The notes below the pieces were generated by a model. That model ran no database searches. It was not told the DNA's origin and was given only the letters and a program-made list of their open reading frames with translations. Made by a program: the position numbers and the translations under genes. A DNA stretch of 64,000 nt from Woeseia sp. (GTDB lineage Bacteria > Pseudomonadota > Gammaproteobacteria > Steroidobacterales > Woeseiaceae). The stretch is from assembly GCA_021773015.1 (NCBI GenBank), contig JAJFKW010000001.1, positions 2,711,305 through 2,775,304 on the forward strand, written 5' to 3'. This document shows, in pieces, positions 47,678 through 56,307 of the stretch (within the stretch, counting starts at the first letter, position 1; each line of letters begins with the position of its first letter).

Positions 47678-48373
47678 ATGAACAGTCTTGAGATTTATCT
47701 AACGGACTACTACCAGACAGCGCATCAATTTGCAGATACCTGCGCTATCACGACCGATGAACTTGCAGCACTCGTGAATGAAAATCTTGTGCCCAAGGCT
47801 TCATACACGATTTTGGAAGGTGGCAAGTTGATTTCGCAAGCTTTCGGAGAGCTTCGCATACAAGACTCGAAACCTGGGCAGTACTTTCACCCGGGCAACG
47901 CTGTTTGGGTTGCACGCGCCCTTGAAGCGAAGGGCAAGTTGGGAGCAGAGAAAGCCCATCTTGAGCTGAAAAAACGCTTCAAGAATAATTTTGCAACCGC
48001 CCTAAAAGAACTGGATCAATCGACGTTCCGCCTCCCCGATAGCTTCACAGATTCCGGAGAAATTCGCGCCAAAGGCCTCGCTCTACGCACGGGCCAGGCT
48101 TGGGACGCTTTTCTAGCCGGTGTGTTTAGCCTATGTGTAGCCGATCCGTCATCCGAGAGATCTATAGCTCGCAAAGAAATCCTGCAAGAAGCCCTCACTG
48201 AATTGAGCGTTGGCGGTGAAAAAACCGATTTCTCTGAGGACAGTAAGGGCGACCTTCTGAAGCTAGTCGAACAATATGCTCAATCCGCAATGCCGTTTTC
48301 TCCTCCTGAGTATCCTGGCAGCAGTCGTAAGCGATTAGTTGAGGACCTTAAGTCAAAACTGAACGCGTCATGA
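47678..48373 (+). CDS. DUF6058-like protein
   Basis: The 231-residue soluble protein starts MNSLEIYLTDYYQTAHQFAD, with TTDELAALVNENLVPKASYT resembling a small MerR-like helical segment, then a basic helical middle and acidic tail. Its N-terminus and length agree with what I recall of DUF6058, which some databases label natural product biosynthesis without experimental support. No role can be assigned. It lies alone between glmS and the sugar-acid cluster. Confidence 0.65.
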   Translation: MNSLEIYLTDYYQTAHQFADTCAITTDELAALVNENLVPKASYTILEGGKLISQAFGELRIQDSKPGQYFHPGNAVWVARALEAKGKLGAEKAHLELKKRFKNNFATALKELDQSTFRLPDSFTDSGEIRAKGLALRTGQAWDAFLAGVFSLCVADPSSERSIARKEILQEALTELSVGGEKTDFSEDSKGDLLKLVEQYAQSAMPFSPPEYPGSSRKRLVEDLKSKLNAS

Positions 48374-48620
48374 GCTTTTTGTTGCGAAGTACTTTGGTCA
48401 TTTGCCTAGCTGAAATTCATATGCATGATGTCCGCCTTCGTTTTTGACCTGCTAAGCGAGAAAGGGGGGTGAACCGATATAATCGGCACGCAGCCGTACT
48501 TTCGTTGAAGAAATCGGTTCGACTCCTTTTCTGCCCTGTTTCCAGCCGCCCAGTCGATAAACCGCCGAGAGGCTGATATTGTCCTCAGAGTGCCAGGAAC
48601 GATTCAGTCGCCGCTGCGGT

Positions 48621-49844
48621 TCAAAAAAACGTAGGCCATAAATCGATGGCATTGTAGGTATCGTCGACCACACAAAAATGCCGCCACTTGTCGCAAGTGA
48701 GACAGGGGTGTGACGCGCTAAAAGACACCATGTCGCCAACGGCGAGGTCGGCATTGGGGCCAATACGCATGAATGTGTGCTGGTCCATCAGGTCCACAAC
48801 CTCCCATTCCGAATCAGCAGGTCTAGGTGATACCCAGGTGTCTCTGTAATGAAGACTGGGTAGCGGTAGACCATCCGTGAATCCAACGTCCCGCTTGCCC
48901 ATGGTGACAATGGCAAGTCCATCTTCCGGTATCGATTGGATGTAGGCCCATATCTCCAGACACGATTGCAATCTGCCGCCAAGTTGGTTGGCCGTATCAC
49001 TGCGGTTTAGTATTGCGTTTTGGAATCGATCACACATGCCGGTGTCGTGGATAACGTAGGAGCCGGGCCTAATGACGGGAACGACATTGCTGGGCAATTG
49101 ATCGCTCAAGAATCGTGTGGCCACCAAGTCATACCAGGCTGACCCGGCACCGGTCAGAATGAAATCCTGATCAGCCATTCCATCGTTCGCAGCTAATTTC
49201 ATAGTTGTTTCTAGCACGCGATCGAGCAACGCGTGAACAGCGGCTTCGGCGTTGCTTCCATGCAAGACGCCTTCGTATACTTCTATGCCCGAAAGCCGTA
49301 CCCCTTCGGAGCGCATTATGACTTCGTTGATCGCTTCGACTTGTTCAACATTGCGACAGCCTGTACGGCCTTGTGCCGCGCCAAGCTCAATGAGGACGAA
49401 TAGTTCTTGATCTCTTGCGGCGAAGAAATGCCCTAAAGACTCGACGTTTTCGATCGAATCGACGATGCAATACACGCTGGTGTCATGCAGAGTATCGGCG
49501 ACGATCTCCATGTTCCGCCGCCCAATGAGTTGATTGGCCAGGATGATTCGTTGTACACCGTGGTTAACAGTGGCTGCAACCTGCGGCGCGGTGGCGAGCG
49601 TCATGCCCCAGGCTCCGTGCTGCATTTGAAGCTTGAAGATCTGTGGGCACATGGTCGTCTTGCCGTGTGGCGCCAGCTTCACCGCAGCTTGGTCGGCGAA
49701 CTCCTGCATCCAGCGAATGTTGCTCTCGAGGCGTGACATCTGAATGATGGCGGCGGGAAGACTGACATCGCCTCGCAACACGTTTGGGATTTTACTCTCG
49801 ACACTGCCAGGTGCGAAAACTCCCTTGTTCCAGATGTTTGTCAT
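48621..49844 (-). CDS. PLP-dependent deaminase of the D-serine dehydratase/D-threonine aldolase fold; putative D-glucosaminate deaminase
   Basis: The 407-residue protein is of the alanine-racemase-barrel DSD1 type. The PLP Lys is in KLAPHGKTTMCPQ, with the YEGVLHG and LTGAGSAWYD strands and a C-terminal zinc site SHPCLTCDKW as in eukaryotic-type D-serine dehydratase. Family enzymes deaminate D-Ser or D-Thr, and one, as I recall, is D-glucosaminate dehydratase, giving 2-keto-3-deoxygluconate and ammonia. The neighbouring kinase and aldolase for exactly that product favour the last activity here. It diverges from the RpiR gene. Confidence 0.83.
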   Translation of the reverse strand: MTNIWNKGVFAPGSVESKIPNVLRGDVSLPAAIIQMSRLESNIRWMQEFADQAAVKLAPHGKTTMCPQIFKLQMQHGAWGMTLATAPQVAATVNHGVQRIILANQLIGRRNMEIVADTLHDTSVYCIVDSIENVESLGHFFAARDQELFVLIELGAAQGRTGCRNVEQVEAINEVIMRSEGVRLSGIEVYEGVLHGSNAEAAVHALLDRVLETTMKLAANDGMADQDFILTGAGSAWYDLVATRFLSDQLPSNVVPVIRPGSYVIHDTGMCDRFQNAILNRSDTANQLGGRLQSCLEIWAYIQSIPEDGLAIVTMGKRDVGFTDGLPLPSLHYRDTWVSPRPADSEWEVVDLMDQHTFMRIGPNADLAVGDMVSFSASHPCLTCDKWRHFCVVDDTYNAIDLWPTFF

Positions 49845-50071
49845 ATGGCAACCAAGCCGGTCTCGCCAGCAAATTGTAATTTGGGTTTCAACAATGCGAA
49901 GTTGATCTCGATCGCCCTGCTAGGAGTGGCGCTATCAACTGCGCGTTAGAATAAGTAGTGGATCAGTGAAAGTAAATAACACGCATGGCTATTATTTATA
50001 GAATATTTCAAACACACTGTTAGGACAGAGAAATAATCAGTATGCTTGGGGGAAACTAGAAGAGGCCTAAA
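49845..50071. promoter_or_regulatory. Divergent promoter region of the sugar-acid cluster
   Basis: The 227-nt gap between the deaminase and rpiR starts is AT-rich on the rpiR side (49970-50040), with a TTTATAGAATATTTCAAA stretch. It should hold both promoters and an RpiR operator, but no clear palindrome could be settled by eye. Confidence 0.4.
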
Positions 50072-50938
50072 TTGACCTATCGCATTGACGTCGTTGCCAA
50101 AATCACCGAGAGCTTTTCACAGCTCCGCAAGGCGGAACAGAAGATTGCACAAACAATCTTGGACGATCTCGAATTCGCTTCGCACGCTAGTATCTCTGAA
50201 TTATCCGCGAAAGCGAGTGTCAGCGAAGCAACGGTAACGCGGCTCGCCAAGGCGCTCGGTTGCAAGAATGTTCGCGACTTAAAAATGCAGCTTGCCCAGT
50301 CAGTGGCCGTCGGTGAGCGATTCTTGACAGACGTGCCGACCAAGCCGACCGGTATTAACGGTGTCTATGAATCCATTCATCAATCGCTGACCCTTAATGC
50401 GGACCTGATCAAGCAGGAGATGTTGGACACCTGCCTGGAATTATTTGCATCGGCAAATCAAGTGCTAATTTATGGAGTGGGCGGTTCAAGCACCATTATG
50501 GCGACTGAATTACAGTATCGGTTGTTTCGCTTGGGCGTTGTTGCGACAGCCTATTCAGATCCTCTATTGATGCGTATGACGGCATCAACGGTTAAGAAAA
50601 AAGATCTCGTTGTCGGCATTTCCATGAGTGGCAGCAGTCCGGACGTATGTGAAGCGACGGAAATAGCGTCCCAGTATGGAGCGTCGGTGATTTCCATCAC
50701 TCGAGCAAAGACGCCGCTAGCAAAAATTGCCCAAGTTAATCTTCCAATCAAAATTCGAGAAGACGACTACATATTCAAACCGACCGCAGCGCGCTATGTC
50801 ATGCTTGCCGCCATAGATGTGTTGGTTACCGAGCTTGCTGTCCGAAATCGCCGCAAGTCTCGTGAGAACCTGCGACGACTTAAACAGACTGTGGATCAAC
50901 ACCGGGAAGGGCACGCCCGACTGCCACTCGGAGATTAG
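50072..50938 (+). CDS. MurR/RpiR family regulator with SIS domain
   Basis: The 288-residue protein has an N-terminal RpiR helix-turn-helix (LRKAEQKIAQTILDDLEF, ASVSEATVTRLAKALGCK) and a C-terminal SIS domain (VLIYGVGGSSTIMATEL, DLVVGISMSGSSPDV) that binds phosphosugars. TTG 50072, preceded by AGAGG, is the only reasonable start. It probably represses the deaminase and downstream catabolic genes, with a 2-keto-3-deoxy-6-phospho sugar acid as likely inducer. The ligand is inference. Confidence 0.88.
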   Translation: MTYRIDVVAKITESFSQLRKAEQKIAQTILDDLEFASHASISELSAKASVSEATVTRLAKALGCKNVRDLKMQLAQSVAVGERFLTDVPTKPTGINGVYESIHQSLTLNADLIKQEMLDTCLELFASANQVLIYGVGGSSTIMATELQYRLFRLGVVATAYSDPLLMRMTASTVKKKDLVVGISMSGSSPDVCEATEIASQYGASVISITRAKTPLAKIAQVNLPIKIREDDYIFKPTAARYVMLAAIDVLVTELAVRNRRKSRENLRRLKQTVDQHREGHARLPLGD

Positions 50939-50951
50939 TAGAACTTCGCGT

Positions 50952-51169
50952 TGGTGACCGCTCGATTCACACGAGCTCACTCGTTTTCCAGCGCCTTCAC
51001 ACGCCGGGCATGATCGACTTTCATGCCGCCGTATCTCTTGTGTCATCGGTAGATCGTCTGGTTGGTACCGCCGAGCTGCCCTCAAGCCCTCAAGCCCGCA
51101 AGATTGCTGTCGCACGGAGTCCGTAACATCCGCGCCGCGCAGTTTTTCGGCAATCTTTTCTTTTGACAC
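50952..51169 (-). pseudogene. Degraded IS3-family transposase orfA fragment
   Basis: On the minus strand the segment begins KEKIAEKLRGADV, like the start of IS3 OrfA. After a frame change it continues NQTIYR, stop, HKRYGGMKVDHARRVKALENE, stop, ARVNRAV. This matches the IS3 pattern QTYYRW.KEYGGMK.DQA.RLKELE.EN.RLKR. At least two in-frame stops and a frameshift show that it is dead. orfB and clear terminal repeats were not found. It fills most of the 387-nt gap between rpiR and the TonB receptor. Confidence 0.72.
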
Positions 51170-51325
51170 TCACTACTTTCGGTCCGGACGAGGAATCTCA
51201 GACCAGACCAACAAAAATTCACTGTTTTGCTTGATTCGCGGCAATCGTGCATGTAAGTTACAAACAATTACAGGGATAAATATTGTTACTTTCTAACATT
51301 ACGTTTCAATAAAGGGGGATGCGCG

Positions 51326-54265
51326 ATGGAATTCACAAGGTCCAAAAAGGGCTTTTTGGCACTGTCGATTATTTTAGTGGCTTGTGGGCAGATGCTGTCA
51401 GAGGAAGTAAGAGCACAGGAATCTGATGTAATTGAAGAGGTTGTTGTTACAGGGGTGCGCGGGAGTATTCTTCGTGCTATCGAATCAAAATATTCGGAAC
51501 AGGGCTTTAGCGATTCAATTTCAGCAGAAGATCTGGGCAAATTTCCGGATCTAAATCTCTCAGAATCACTGCAGCGTATTCCTGGCGTTACCTTAAACCG
51601 GAATCCGAACGGCGAGGGCGAGCAGATCAACCTACGTGGGTTGTCACCTTTGTTTACCCGCGTTGAAATAAATGGGTTGACCGGATTAGGCAATGGTAGC
51701 GGTGCGTCTAGCAATAAAGACGGCAGTTTGGGTACCACGGGTGGCGGCAGGGCCTTCAGCTTTGAGTTGTTACCTTCAGAATTATTTACGACGGCGAGTG
51801 TCGCAAAATCCGCCAGCGCAAATCAAAGCGAAGGCGGCTTAGCGGGCGTAGTATCACTCGAAACGCCCAGAGCACTGAATCACCAAGGATCAAAATTTAC
51901 TGTCTCAGCCCATCTCAATTCAGACGATAAGTCAGATTCAACCGATCCACGTTTCTTTGCTGCATTTAGTCGCAACTTCAACGATAAATTCGGCATCGCG
52001 GCCGCTATCTACCATGCTGAGTCTAGTTTCCGATCAGATAGCATAGAAAGCGGCAACCGGCAGCCATTATCGGATGTCTTTGATGCCGTCAGATCAACAG
52101 GAACCGATGGTGTATTTGGAACCGCAGATGATGTGACGGACGCGTTGGCTGATTATAGGGATGCAGGCGGCAACCCCTTGGACACCAATTTATTGGCCGT
52201 TAAGACGCCGCGGGCGATCTCCTTTCTTGAAGATAGGGAGAACACCGCCGGAAACATAAATTTGCAGTTCAGGCCCAATGACCGCACAACACTGTTTGCT
52301 GATGTCCTTTTCGCTGAGTTGTCTAGCGAAAGAGATGTCGTACGACCAGATGCTGCTATAGAGGGTACACATACGTTGGTCATCGGTCCCAATAATCCGT
52401 TCACCACTGCAAACGGCCTAGTTACCGAGGCGACACTTGATGAAGTGCAATTCCGCCCGAGTACTCGACAATTAGATATTGAAGATGAATTTGTGCAGCT
52501 TTCAATTGGTGGCGACATCGCGTTAACCGACAACTGGACATTCAAGCCACTAATTGGCTATGCAAACCGTGAGGCTACCCGTGACCACGCGTTGTTGGCT
52601 TTTCGCGCTAACAATACCGACGGTGGCAACTTGGATTGCAGTCTCGCAACCGCTAATGCTGGTTGTGACGGCAGCACCACCGCGCACTACCTAACGTATA
52701 GCGGCCAGGGTACAAATTTTGACTTTCAGAGTGCCTTTACAAACTTCGACGGTGAGCCCGAAAATTTTGGACTCAATGTTCTAATTTTTCGCCCATCAGT
52801 AGACGAGGATGAAGAAACGACTCTTAAACTGGATTTCAATCGCGCTTTTGATGACCAGGCTTTAACCTCACTCGATCTGGGCGTGCGTTACAACAATAAA
52901 GTTAAAGAAGTGGGCTTCCGCGAATACCGCTTGGCTCGTACGGGTGGTCAGCCATTTGGTGGTTTTGAAAATGTCGACACACTGGTCGACTATAATGTTG
53001 AGGGAACATCCAACGGTCATAACGGACAACTATTGACGGCCGATCCGGACCAGGTTTTCTCATACTACTTTCCGAATGGTTTTAACCAGGAAGCCAGTAC
53101 TGGCACCATCACCGATACGAGGATAGACAATCGACCGGGGCGAGGAGCGCAACAGAGCTATGAGGTCGAAGAGGACACCTTGAATCTCTATGTTTCAGCG
53201 GATTTCGAAGTCGATAAGCTCAGCATGAATGTCGGCCTCCGATATGTGTTCACCGACCAGACCTCTAACGGTTCAAGGGTTGAAGCAAGGGATAGTGCGA
53301 ATGAAGTCATTACCCCGGTTAGTGTCGATAACGACTATAGGTTCCTTTTACCGAGCGCCAGTTTACGCTATGAATACTCTGAGAATCTGTTGCTTCGGGC
53401 AGCGTACTCCACAACGTTGACACGAGCGAATCTGCCGCAATTATCGCCCTTCGAACAGGTATTCGTTTCAACTGTAGGAGCAGATAACGGCTTCATAAAT
53501 CGAGGTAACCCGGGGTTAAAACCATTTACCTCAGACAATATTGACATCGGACTTGAGTGGTACTTCGAAGAAGAGGGGCTACTATCTGTGAACTACTTTC
53601 ACAAGCGGATTGACAATTTCATTGGCGATGATATTACCCGCGAAGACGCACTGGTCGCTCCACAGGTAGCTTGTACGCCTGCTGAAATTGCTCTCGGACT
53701 AGCGAATGGAGGTTGTGATGCGGACGGCAGGGCACTATTCAATCTGAGAGTTACCACTCCGGTAAACGCGGTTTCTGCGAGCATTCAGGGTATTGAGTTT
53801 GGCTTTCAAAAGCCCTTCAGTTTCTTTGACGGTTTTGGCAAGGATTTCGGGGTGCTCTTCAACTATACGTTTGCAGAGAGCAGTGCAGATTTCGGTGACG
53901 CGGACGATGTTCGTGAAGACAGTCTGCCTGGACTTTCCGAGAACAGTTTTAATGCCGGAATTTACTACGATGCCGACATCGGAGATAGGGGCAGCCTGGA
54001 TGCCCGCTTGAATTATGCTTGGAGAGATCGTTATCTGACCGTTTTCGCTGATGATTTTGCGCGGCCGAAATTTACACAGGATTTTGGGCAGCTCGATTTT
54101 TCAGCGAACTATTCATTGGCTAATTTCCGAGTGTCATTGCAGTTTTTGAATATCACCGACGAAGAGTTTCGTTACCAAGGCTTTGACTCGGGAGTGGGAT
54201 TCTATGACTACGGCGTACACGATCTAAGCCAGCGCGTGTTGCTTGGAATCCAATATACCTACTAG
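51326..54265 (+). CDS. TonB-dependent outer-membrane receptor
   Basis: The 979-residue protein has an N-terminal signal segment (GFLALSIILVACGQMLSEEV), a TonB box in VIEEVVVTGVRGS, a plug domain (SISAEDLGKFPDLNLSESLQ, RIPGVTLNRNPNGEGEQINL) and a long beta-barrel ending in the aromatic-terminated VLLGIQYTY. This subtype is typical of receptors for sugars and glycans in marine Gammaproteobacteria. It lies in the sugar-acid cluster, so it may import amino sugar acids or oxidised chitin fragments. A terminator-like hairpin follows. Confidence 0.93.
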   Translation: MEFTRSKKGFLALSIILVACGQMLSEEVRAQESDVIEEVVVTGVRGSILRAIESKYSEQGFSDSISAEDLGKFPDLNLSESLQRIPGVTLNRNPNGEGEQINLRGLSPLFTRVEINGLTGLGNGSGASSNKDGSLGTTGGGRAFSFELLPSELFTTASVAKSASANQSEGGLAGVVSLETPRALNHQGSKFTVSAHLNSDDKSDSTDPRFFAAFSRNFNDKFGIAAAIYHAESSFRSDSIESGNRQPLSDVFDAVRSTGTDGVFGTADDVTDALADYRDAGGNPLDTNLLAVKTPRAISFLEDRENTAGNINLQFRPNDRTTLFADVLFAELSSERDVVRPDAAIEGTHTLVIGPNNPFTTANGLVTEATLDEVQFRPSTRQLDIEDEFVQLSIGGDIALTDNWTFKPLIGYANREATRDHALLAFRANNTDGGNLDCSLATANAGCDGSTTAHYLTYSGQGTNFDFQSAFTNFDGEPENFGLNVLIFRPSVDEDEETTLKLDFNRAFDDQALTSLDLGVRYNNKVKEVGFREYRLARTGGQPFGGFENVDTLVDYNVEGTSNGHNGQLLTADPDQVFSYYFPNGFNQEASTGTITDTRIDNRPGRGAQQSYEVEEDTLNLYVSADFEVDKLSMNVGLRYVFTDQTSNGSRVEARDSANEVITPVSVDNDYRFLLPSASLRYEYSENLLLRAAYSTTLTRANLPQLSPFEQVFVSTVGADNGFINRGNPGLKPFTSDNIDIGLEWYFEEEGLLSVNYFHKRIDNFIGDDITREDALVAPQVACTPAEIALGLANGGCDADGRALFNLRVTTPVNAVSASIQGIEFGFQKPFSFFDGFGKDFGVLFNYTFAESSADFGDADDVREDSLPGLSENSFNAGIYYDADIGDRGSLDARLNYAWRDRYLTVFADDFARPKFTQDFGQLDFSANYSLANFRVSLQFLNITDEEFRYQGFDSGVGFYDYGVHDLSQRVLLGIQYTY

Positions 54266-54293
54266 AGCTTAGGGTCTTTGGTACTTCGAATAG

Positions 54294-54315
54294 GGGGCGG
54301 CGTTCTCACCGCCCC
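54294..54315 (+). terminator. GC-rich hairpin after the TonB receptor gene
   Basis: GGGGCGG/CCGCCCC with an 8-nt loop lies 28 nt after the receptor stop and is followed by TCTCTCTCGAATTTTCT. It may separate expression of the receptor from the downstream enzymes, either as a terminator or an attenuator. Confidence 0.6.
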
Positions 54316-54386
54316 TCTCTCTCGAATTTTCTGCGAGCCAATAGAATTCCGGCGAGCTTCTTAGGCAGGACCCGGAGGACAAGGCA

Positions 54387-55880
54387 ATTTCTTCTCTCGC
54401 AGATTCGGCAATCCAGCGAATTGATACGCAAAAACTTGATTGTGTCATTCGCAATGTAACCGTTATCGATGGCACGGGTCAGCCAGGCTACGTCGCGGAC
54501 GTCGCGATTGTATCCGATCGTATCGCCGAAGTCGGTGAAGTTAGCCAGTCCGGTGAGTACGAGGTCGATGGATCTCGGCTTTGCCTCGCACCCGGCTTTA
54601 TCGACGTTCATACCCACGACGATATTCAGGTGCTCAAAGATCCGAAGATGACAGCGAAGGTGTCGCAAGGCGTTACTACCGTCATCGTAGGCAACTGTGG
54701 AATCAGCGCCAGTCCGGTTGTGCTCGATACGGCACCACCAGACCCCTTAAACATTCTCGGTAATCGATTCGACTTCGCATTCGATAGCGTACGACAGTAT
54801 GCGGACGCAGTTTATCGCGCAGAACCGGCAACCAACGTAGCAGCGCTCGTCGGTCATACTTCATTGAGGGTAGCAACAATGGATTCGCTAGACAGGGCCG
54901 CGAGCGAATCAGAAATTGCTCAAATGTGCGAAATCTTGGATAAAGCGCTCAGCGAAGGTGCAATCGGTTTAAGTACGGGTCTGGCCTATGCAACTGCCAA
55001 ACAGTCAACAACCAGCGAGGTAACCGCGTTAGCAAAGATCGTTGAGCAGCACAGCGGTGTGTACACAACCCATTTGAGAGACGAACACGATCAGATCGTA
55101 GAGGCTATGGGAGAGGCCTTTCAAGTGGGTCGCGACGCCAAAGTTTCGGTGGTCATTTCACACTTCAAGTGCGCTGGTATGAAAAATTGGGGCCGCGCCG
55201 AGGAAACCGTTGGCTATTTGCAAAAGATGGCATTGGATCAGGATGTCGCATGCGATTGTTATCCGTACACCGCATCGTCCAGTACGCTGGACATCGATCA
55301 GGTTACCGATAACTACGATATTTTTATCACGTGGTCCGAATCGCACCCGGAAGTGGCTCAACAGACCCTCAAAGAGATTGCCACAAAATGGCAGCTGTCT
55401 TTAGTGGATGCGGCGAGCAAGCTACAGCCAGCCGGCGCCGTGTATCACAACATGCACGAGAAAGATGTTGAGCATGTGCTTCAGTACCCCGATTGTATGA
55501 TTGGTTCGGATGGGCTTCCCAACGACGAACATCCACACCCGCGGTTATGGGGCACTTTTCCAAGAGTTATTGGGCGCTACGGTCGAGAAAAAAACCTCTT
55601 TACGGTTGGAGAGGCGGTTCGAAAGATGACCGCTCTTCCGGCGGAGAAATTCAAATTGCAAGGGCGAGGAATTATCGCCGAAGGTATGTATGCCGATTTG
55701 GTACTGTTTGATCCGAATAAGATCATAGATCGAGCGACCTACGAAAAACCGTTCGAACCTGCTGACGGCATTGACGCCGTTTGGGTCAACGGTGAACCAG
55801 TATTTGAACGTGAAAATGGGGTAATCAATTGTTGTGGCCGATTTCTTTCCGGGGCCACAAGTTCTCATCTCGATACATAG
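54387..55880 (+). CDS. N-acyl-D-amino-acid deacylase family protein with probable ATT start; putative N-acetyl-D-glucosaminate deacetylase
   Basis: The conserved frame begins well before the first canonical start (GTG 54630). Codons from 54387 encode an N-terminus with VIRNVTVIDGTGQPG and APGFIDVHTHDD, which includes the metal-binding HTH, so the gene must start upstream. No ATG, GTG or TTG exists there back to the stop at about 54342. GGAGG (54374-54378) lies 8 nt before an ATT, giving 497 residues, the family length. Later motifs are VSQGVTTVIVGNCGIS, THLRDEHD, VVISHFKCAG and GSDGLPNDEHPHPRLWGTFPRV. The family removes acyl groups from N-acyl-D-amino acids; the cluster suggests N-acetyl-glucosaminate. 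A sequence error (ATG to ATT) is the main alternative. Confidence 0.88.
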   Translation: MSSLADSAIQRIDTQKLDCVIRNVTVIDGTGQPGYVADVAIVSDRIAEVGEVSQSGEYEVDGSRLCLAPGFIDVHTHDDIQVLKDPKMTAKVSQGVTTVIVGNCGISASPVVLDTAPPDPLNILGNRFDFAFDSVRQYADAVYRAEPATNVAALVGHTSLRVATMDSLDRAASESEIAQMCEILDKALSEGAIGLSTGLAYATAKQSTTSEVTALAKIVEQHSGVYTTHLRDEHDQIVEAMGEAFQVGRDAKVSVVISHFKCAGMKNWGRAEETVGYLQKMALDQDVACDCYPYTASSSTLDIDQVTDNYDIFITWSESHPEVAQQTLKEIATKWQLSLVDAASKLQPAGAVYHNMHEKDVEHVLQYPDCMIGSDGLPNDEHPHPRLWGTFPRVIGRYGREKNLFTVGEAVRKMTALPAEKFKLQGRGIIAEGMYADLVLFDPNKIIDRATYEKPFEPADGIDAVWVNGEPVFERENGVINCCGRFLSGATSSHLDT

Positions 55881-55892
55881 TAAGGAAGGTCT

Positions 55893-56276
55893 ATGAGACG
55901 AATCGGTGCGAAGGGGTCAACCGGTACTGGCGGTCAGCATCTGCCGTTCTCACGTGCGGTGGAAGCAGGCGGATGGCTTTACGTTTCCGGCCAGACGCCG
56001 ATGACAGACGGAGAGGTGGTCGAGGGTAGCATTGTCGATCAGTCAAGACTCGCGATCGCCAACTGCATGGACATCGTCGGTGAGGCAGGCTACACCGTTG
56101 AGGACGTTGTGCATGTCACGGTGATACTCACAGATTCCCGATATTTTCAGTCCTTCAACAAAGTGTTCAAAGAGGTTTTTGGTGAGCACCCGCCGGCAAG
56201 AATATGTTCGGTCTGCGACCTCGTTGTGGATTGCAAAGTTGAAGTGGGACTTGTTTGCTTCAAGGAGCCCGGCTAG
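55893..56276 (+). CDS. RidA family enamine/imine deaminase
   Basis: The 127-residue protein has the RidA trimer fold: LPFSRAVEAGGWLYVSGQTP, AIANCMDIVGEAGYTVEDVV, HVTVILTD and PPARICSVCDLVVDCKVEV with the Arg that binds the carboxylate. RidA hydrolyses 2-amino-acrylate-type intermediates released by PLP dehydratases. This fits the deaminase of the cluster, whose reaction passes through such an enamine. It starts 12 nt after the deacylase with a good AAGGAAGG site. Confidence 0.9.
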   Translation: MRRIGAKGSTGTGGQHLPFSRAVEAGGWLYVSGQTPMTDGEVVEGSIVDQSRLAIANCMDIVGEAGYTVEDVVHVTVILTDSRYFQSFNKVFKEVFGEHPPARICSVCDLVVDCKVEVGLVCFKEPG

Positions 56277-56307
56277 TGAAAACATCAACCATCGATGGTC
56301 TCGAGCA

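Noticed and set aside
56179-56307. N-terminal extension of the second SSS symporter
   Set aside because: It overlaps ridA in another frame; ATG 56308 begins directly at the first membrane helix.
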